DNA of 41,076 nucleotides from an uncultured Erysipelotrichaceae bacterium (lineage in GTDB: Bacteria > Bacillota_I > Bacilli_A > RF39 > UBA660): contig CADBSF010000053.1 of assembly GCA_902797265.1 (NCBI GenBank), forward strand, positions 1 through 41,076, given 5' to 3'. A model generated the notes under the pieces. The model did no database searches and was not told the DNA's origin. It saw only the letters and a list, made by a program, of their open reading frames with translations. How positions within the stretch are numbered: position 1 is the stretch's first letter; each line of letters begins with the position of its first letter. The position numbers and the translations under genes are program-made. Positions 39,825-41,076 of this stretch are shown piece by piece.

Positions 39825-40644
39825 ATATCTCTTCCTCGTTCATTTCTTCTGCATCATCATATTCACTTTCTTGTTTAGGTCTTAACTCATCAATTAGTAA
39901 CATTCTAACATCATCAATAGATAAGTTATATAATAGTTCTCCTTTTAAAGCAATAGAAACTCTTCCTGTCTCCTCACTAACTACAATACAAATAGCATCT
40001 GTCTCTTCTGCAAGTCCTAAAGCCGCTCTATGACGAGTACCTAAACGTCTATTTAATTTAGAACTATTACTTGTTGGAAAAACAGCTCCTGCACAAGTAA
40101 TACGATCCCCTTGAATAATAACTCCTCCATCATGTAAAGGATTTCCTTCATAAAAAATTGCGATTAATAAGTCACTAGATAAGTCAGCATATAATTTCTT
40201 TGCCTTATCAATATAATTACCTAAAGAAATATCTCTTTCTATTACAATTAATGCACCAATTCTTTCTTTTCTTAAATAATCAATCGCATTAACCATTTCA
40301 TATACTAAATGTTCTCTCTCATCTACTGTAAGTACTTTATGTCTTCCTAATAATTTACTTCTTCCAAGTTGTTCCAAGATAGTACGTATTTCTGGTTGAA
40401 AGATAATAATTAAAGCAACAGGTCCCCATTGAATAATATAATCAAGTAAATAACCCACTGTAATAAATCCTAACCAATCACTAAGTACTTTTAATACAAT
40501 AACAAGAAATACTCCCTTAAAGATTAATGATAATTTCACATTATTTTTTATATTTTTAAGAATATAGTAAAAAATAAACCATACTAAGAATATATCTACT
40601 ATTTTACGAGCTATATTTAAAATATCTGACATTGTAATAATCAA
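39808..40644 (-). CDS. cdaA: Diadenylate cyclase CdaA
   Basis: CdaA makes cyclic di-AMP, which controls potassium and osmolyte uptake and wall homeostasis. The 278-residue protein has three N-terminal membrane spans and a DAC domain with PLHDGGVIIQ and RLGTRHRAALGL. The first motif is DGG in place of the common DGA; the RHR motif is intact, so activity is likely. The C-terminus is an acidic tail (EYDDAEEMNEEE). The start is taken as TTG 40642-40644, with GGGAG 9 bp upstream; the ATG four codons later is 21 bp from that site. A promoter lies at 40671-40699. Confidence 0.93.
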   Translation of the reverse strand: MIITMSDILNIARKIVDIFLVWFIFYYILKNIKNNVKLSLIFKGVFLVIVLKVLSDWLGFITVGYLLDYIIQWGPVALIIIFQPEIRTILEQLGRSKLLGRHKVLTVDEREHLVYEMVNAIDYLRKERIGALIVIERDISLGNYIDKAKKLYADLSSDLLIAIFYEGNPLHDGGVIIQGDRITCAGAVFPTSNSSKLNRRLGTRHRAALGLAEETDAICIVVSEETGRVSIALKGELLYNLSIDDVRMLLIDELRPKQESEYDDAEEMNEEEIYEEDR

Positions 40645-40670
40645 TCACGTCATCTCCCAACACATCTAAT

Positions 40671-40699
40671 AGTATAAATTAAATATTAATCAAAGTAAA
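40671..40699 (-). promoter_or_regulatory. cdaA promoter
   Basis: TTTACT (40694-40699) and TATACT (40671-40676) are 17 bp apart on the minus strand, about 25 bp before the start codon. Confidence 0.65.
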
Positions 40700-40789
40700 G
40701 GGTATAAAAAAACACTAGTAATAACATCCAACCCTATACCTATACTAATAATATCATTTTATAAGACTTAAATCAATAAAAACTATCCC

Positions 40790-40817
40790 AAAAAAATTAC
40801 TGAATCACTTCAGTAAT
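40790..40817 (-). terminator. Terminator of the right-edge gene
   Basis: ATTACTGAA (40796-40804) pairs with TTCAGTAAT (40809-40817); the minus strand reads into TTTTTTTGGG. It lies 16 bp after the stop of the edge gene. Confidence 0.82.
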
Positions 40818-40833
40818 ATTATTTTTTCTTATT

Positions 40834-41076
40834 TTATAAATGTTTTTTTAAATAACCATGTCCACCATTTTGAAATATATAAGAAGAATCTACTTCTAAT
40901 GGAGAAGTAACACCATAATAATTTTTTAATAAATTTGTCATAGAAATATATCTTTTAACTGCAACCTCATATTCTTTTTCTTTTAAAAGATTAACAATAG
41001 GTACTAAAAAACAATCATAAATCTTTTGAGATAATTCAATAGAATCATTCCCAATATGTTTAGATATCTCAGGTCC
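40834..41076 (-). CDS. 3' end of an unidentified protein (partial)
   Basis: The last 80 codons and the stop of a minus-strand gene that continues beyond the right edge. The visible part begins GPEISKHIGNDSIELSQKIY, passes through a helix with VAVKRYISMTNLLKNYYG and ends in FQNGGHGYLKKHL. The helical pattern with an aromatic NYYG is reminiscent of the C-terminal helices of aldolase-like (DapA/NanA) proteins, but this match is weak. I do not assign a function. Confidence 0.6.
   Translation of the reverse strand, partial: GPEISKHIGNDSIELSQKIYDCFLVPIVNLLKEKEYEVAVKRYISMTNLLKNYYGVTSPLEVDSSYIFQNGGHGYLKKHL

Noticed and set aside
40081-40140. CdaA inactive because DGA reads DGG
   Set aside because: The Asp is kept, Gly for Ala is a mild change, and the RHR motif is intact, so loss of activity is not supported.

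Overview
The window is about 41 kb of very AT-rich chromosomal DNA from a Gram-positive bacterium of the Bacillota, most likely class Bacilli. An uncultured gut lineage near Erysipelotrichales or RF39 is my inference. The grounds are ezrA, cdaA-cdaR, T-box leaders, tandem FemABX enzymes, lipoproteins, TTGACA/TATAAT promoters and AGGAGG ribosome binding sites. TGA is used as a true stop (for example at the ends of the MurJ-like and DUF1294 genes), so this is not a Mycoplasma with the altered code. An alpha/beta-type small acid-soluble spore protein and a Cse60-like protein suggest the organism sporulates, or descends from a spore former. I see no phage, IS element, CRISPR array, rRNA or tRNA gene.

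Layout. 1-4.3 kb (minus): start of a membrane protein, the spore DNA-binding protein, thiI, a pilin-like membrane protein and ezrA. 4.3-5.3 kb (plus): rpsD behind a strong promoter and a leader that can fold into a pseudoknot. 5.3-9.6 kb (minus): a histidine phosphatase with a membrane-anchored beta-propeller-like protein, tyrS under a Tyr T-box, and an Rpn/PD-(D/E)XK nuclease. 9.7-12.2 kb (minus): an envelope operon of a lipoprotein, a large disordered acidic protein, a DUF948-like protein and a YtxH protein. 12.3-16 kb: trmB, a 59-residue coat-like protein and two overlapping FemABX aminoacyltransferases. 15.9-19.4 kb (minus): two lipoproteins, a MurJ/SpoVB-family flippase and Cse60. 19.5-26.9 kb (minus): a Fic enzyme, a Leu T-box controlling a small membrane protein plus leuS, and a GH31 glycosidase with an unknown partner. 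27-31.6 kb: a VanY-like carboxypeptidase with a previously easy-to-miss 24-codon gene behind it, a radical-SAM operon, a WXG100-like/M23 fusion and an anchored Ig-like protein. 31.7-35.4 kb: fhs, then a thioester-domain adhesin overlapping a sortase-like gene. 35.4-40.7 kb (minus): an S41 protease, a thioredoxin-fold protein without CxxC, a LolA/GerS-like lipoprotein and cdaR-cdaA. The right edge holds the 3' end of one more minus-strand gene.

Themes. Most genes serve the cell envelope: peptidoglycan cross-bridges, lipid II flipping, division, carboxypeptidase, LytM peptidase, c-di-AMP control and surface display. The rest is core translation (rpsD, tyrS, leuS, trmB, thiI) under RNA-based regulation. 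The least ordinary items are the adhesin/sortase pair (VPDTH in place of LPxTG, a sortase lacking the usual arginine, and a probable ATG-to-ATA change at the expected adhesin start), the WXG100-M23 fusion, the two T-boxes whose specifier codons line up exactly, and an unknown membrane protein placed between the Leu T-box and leuS.
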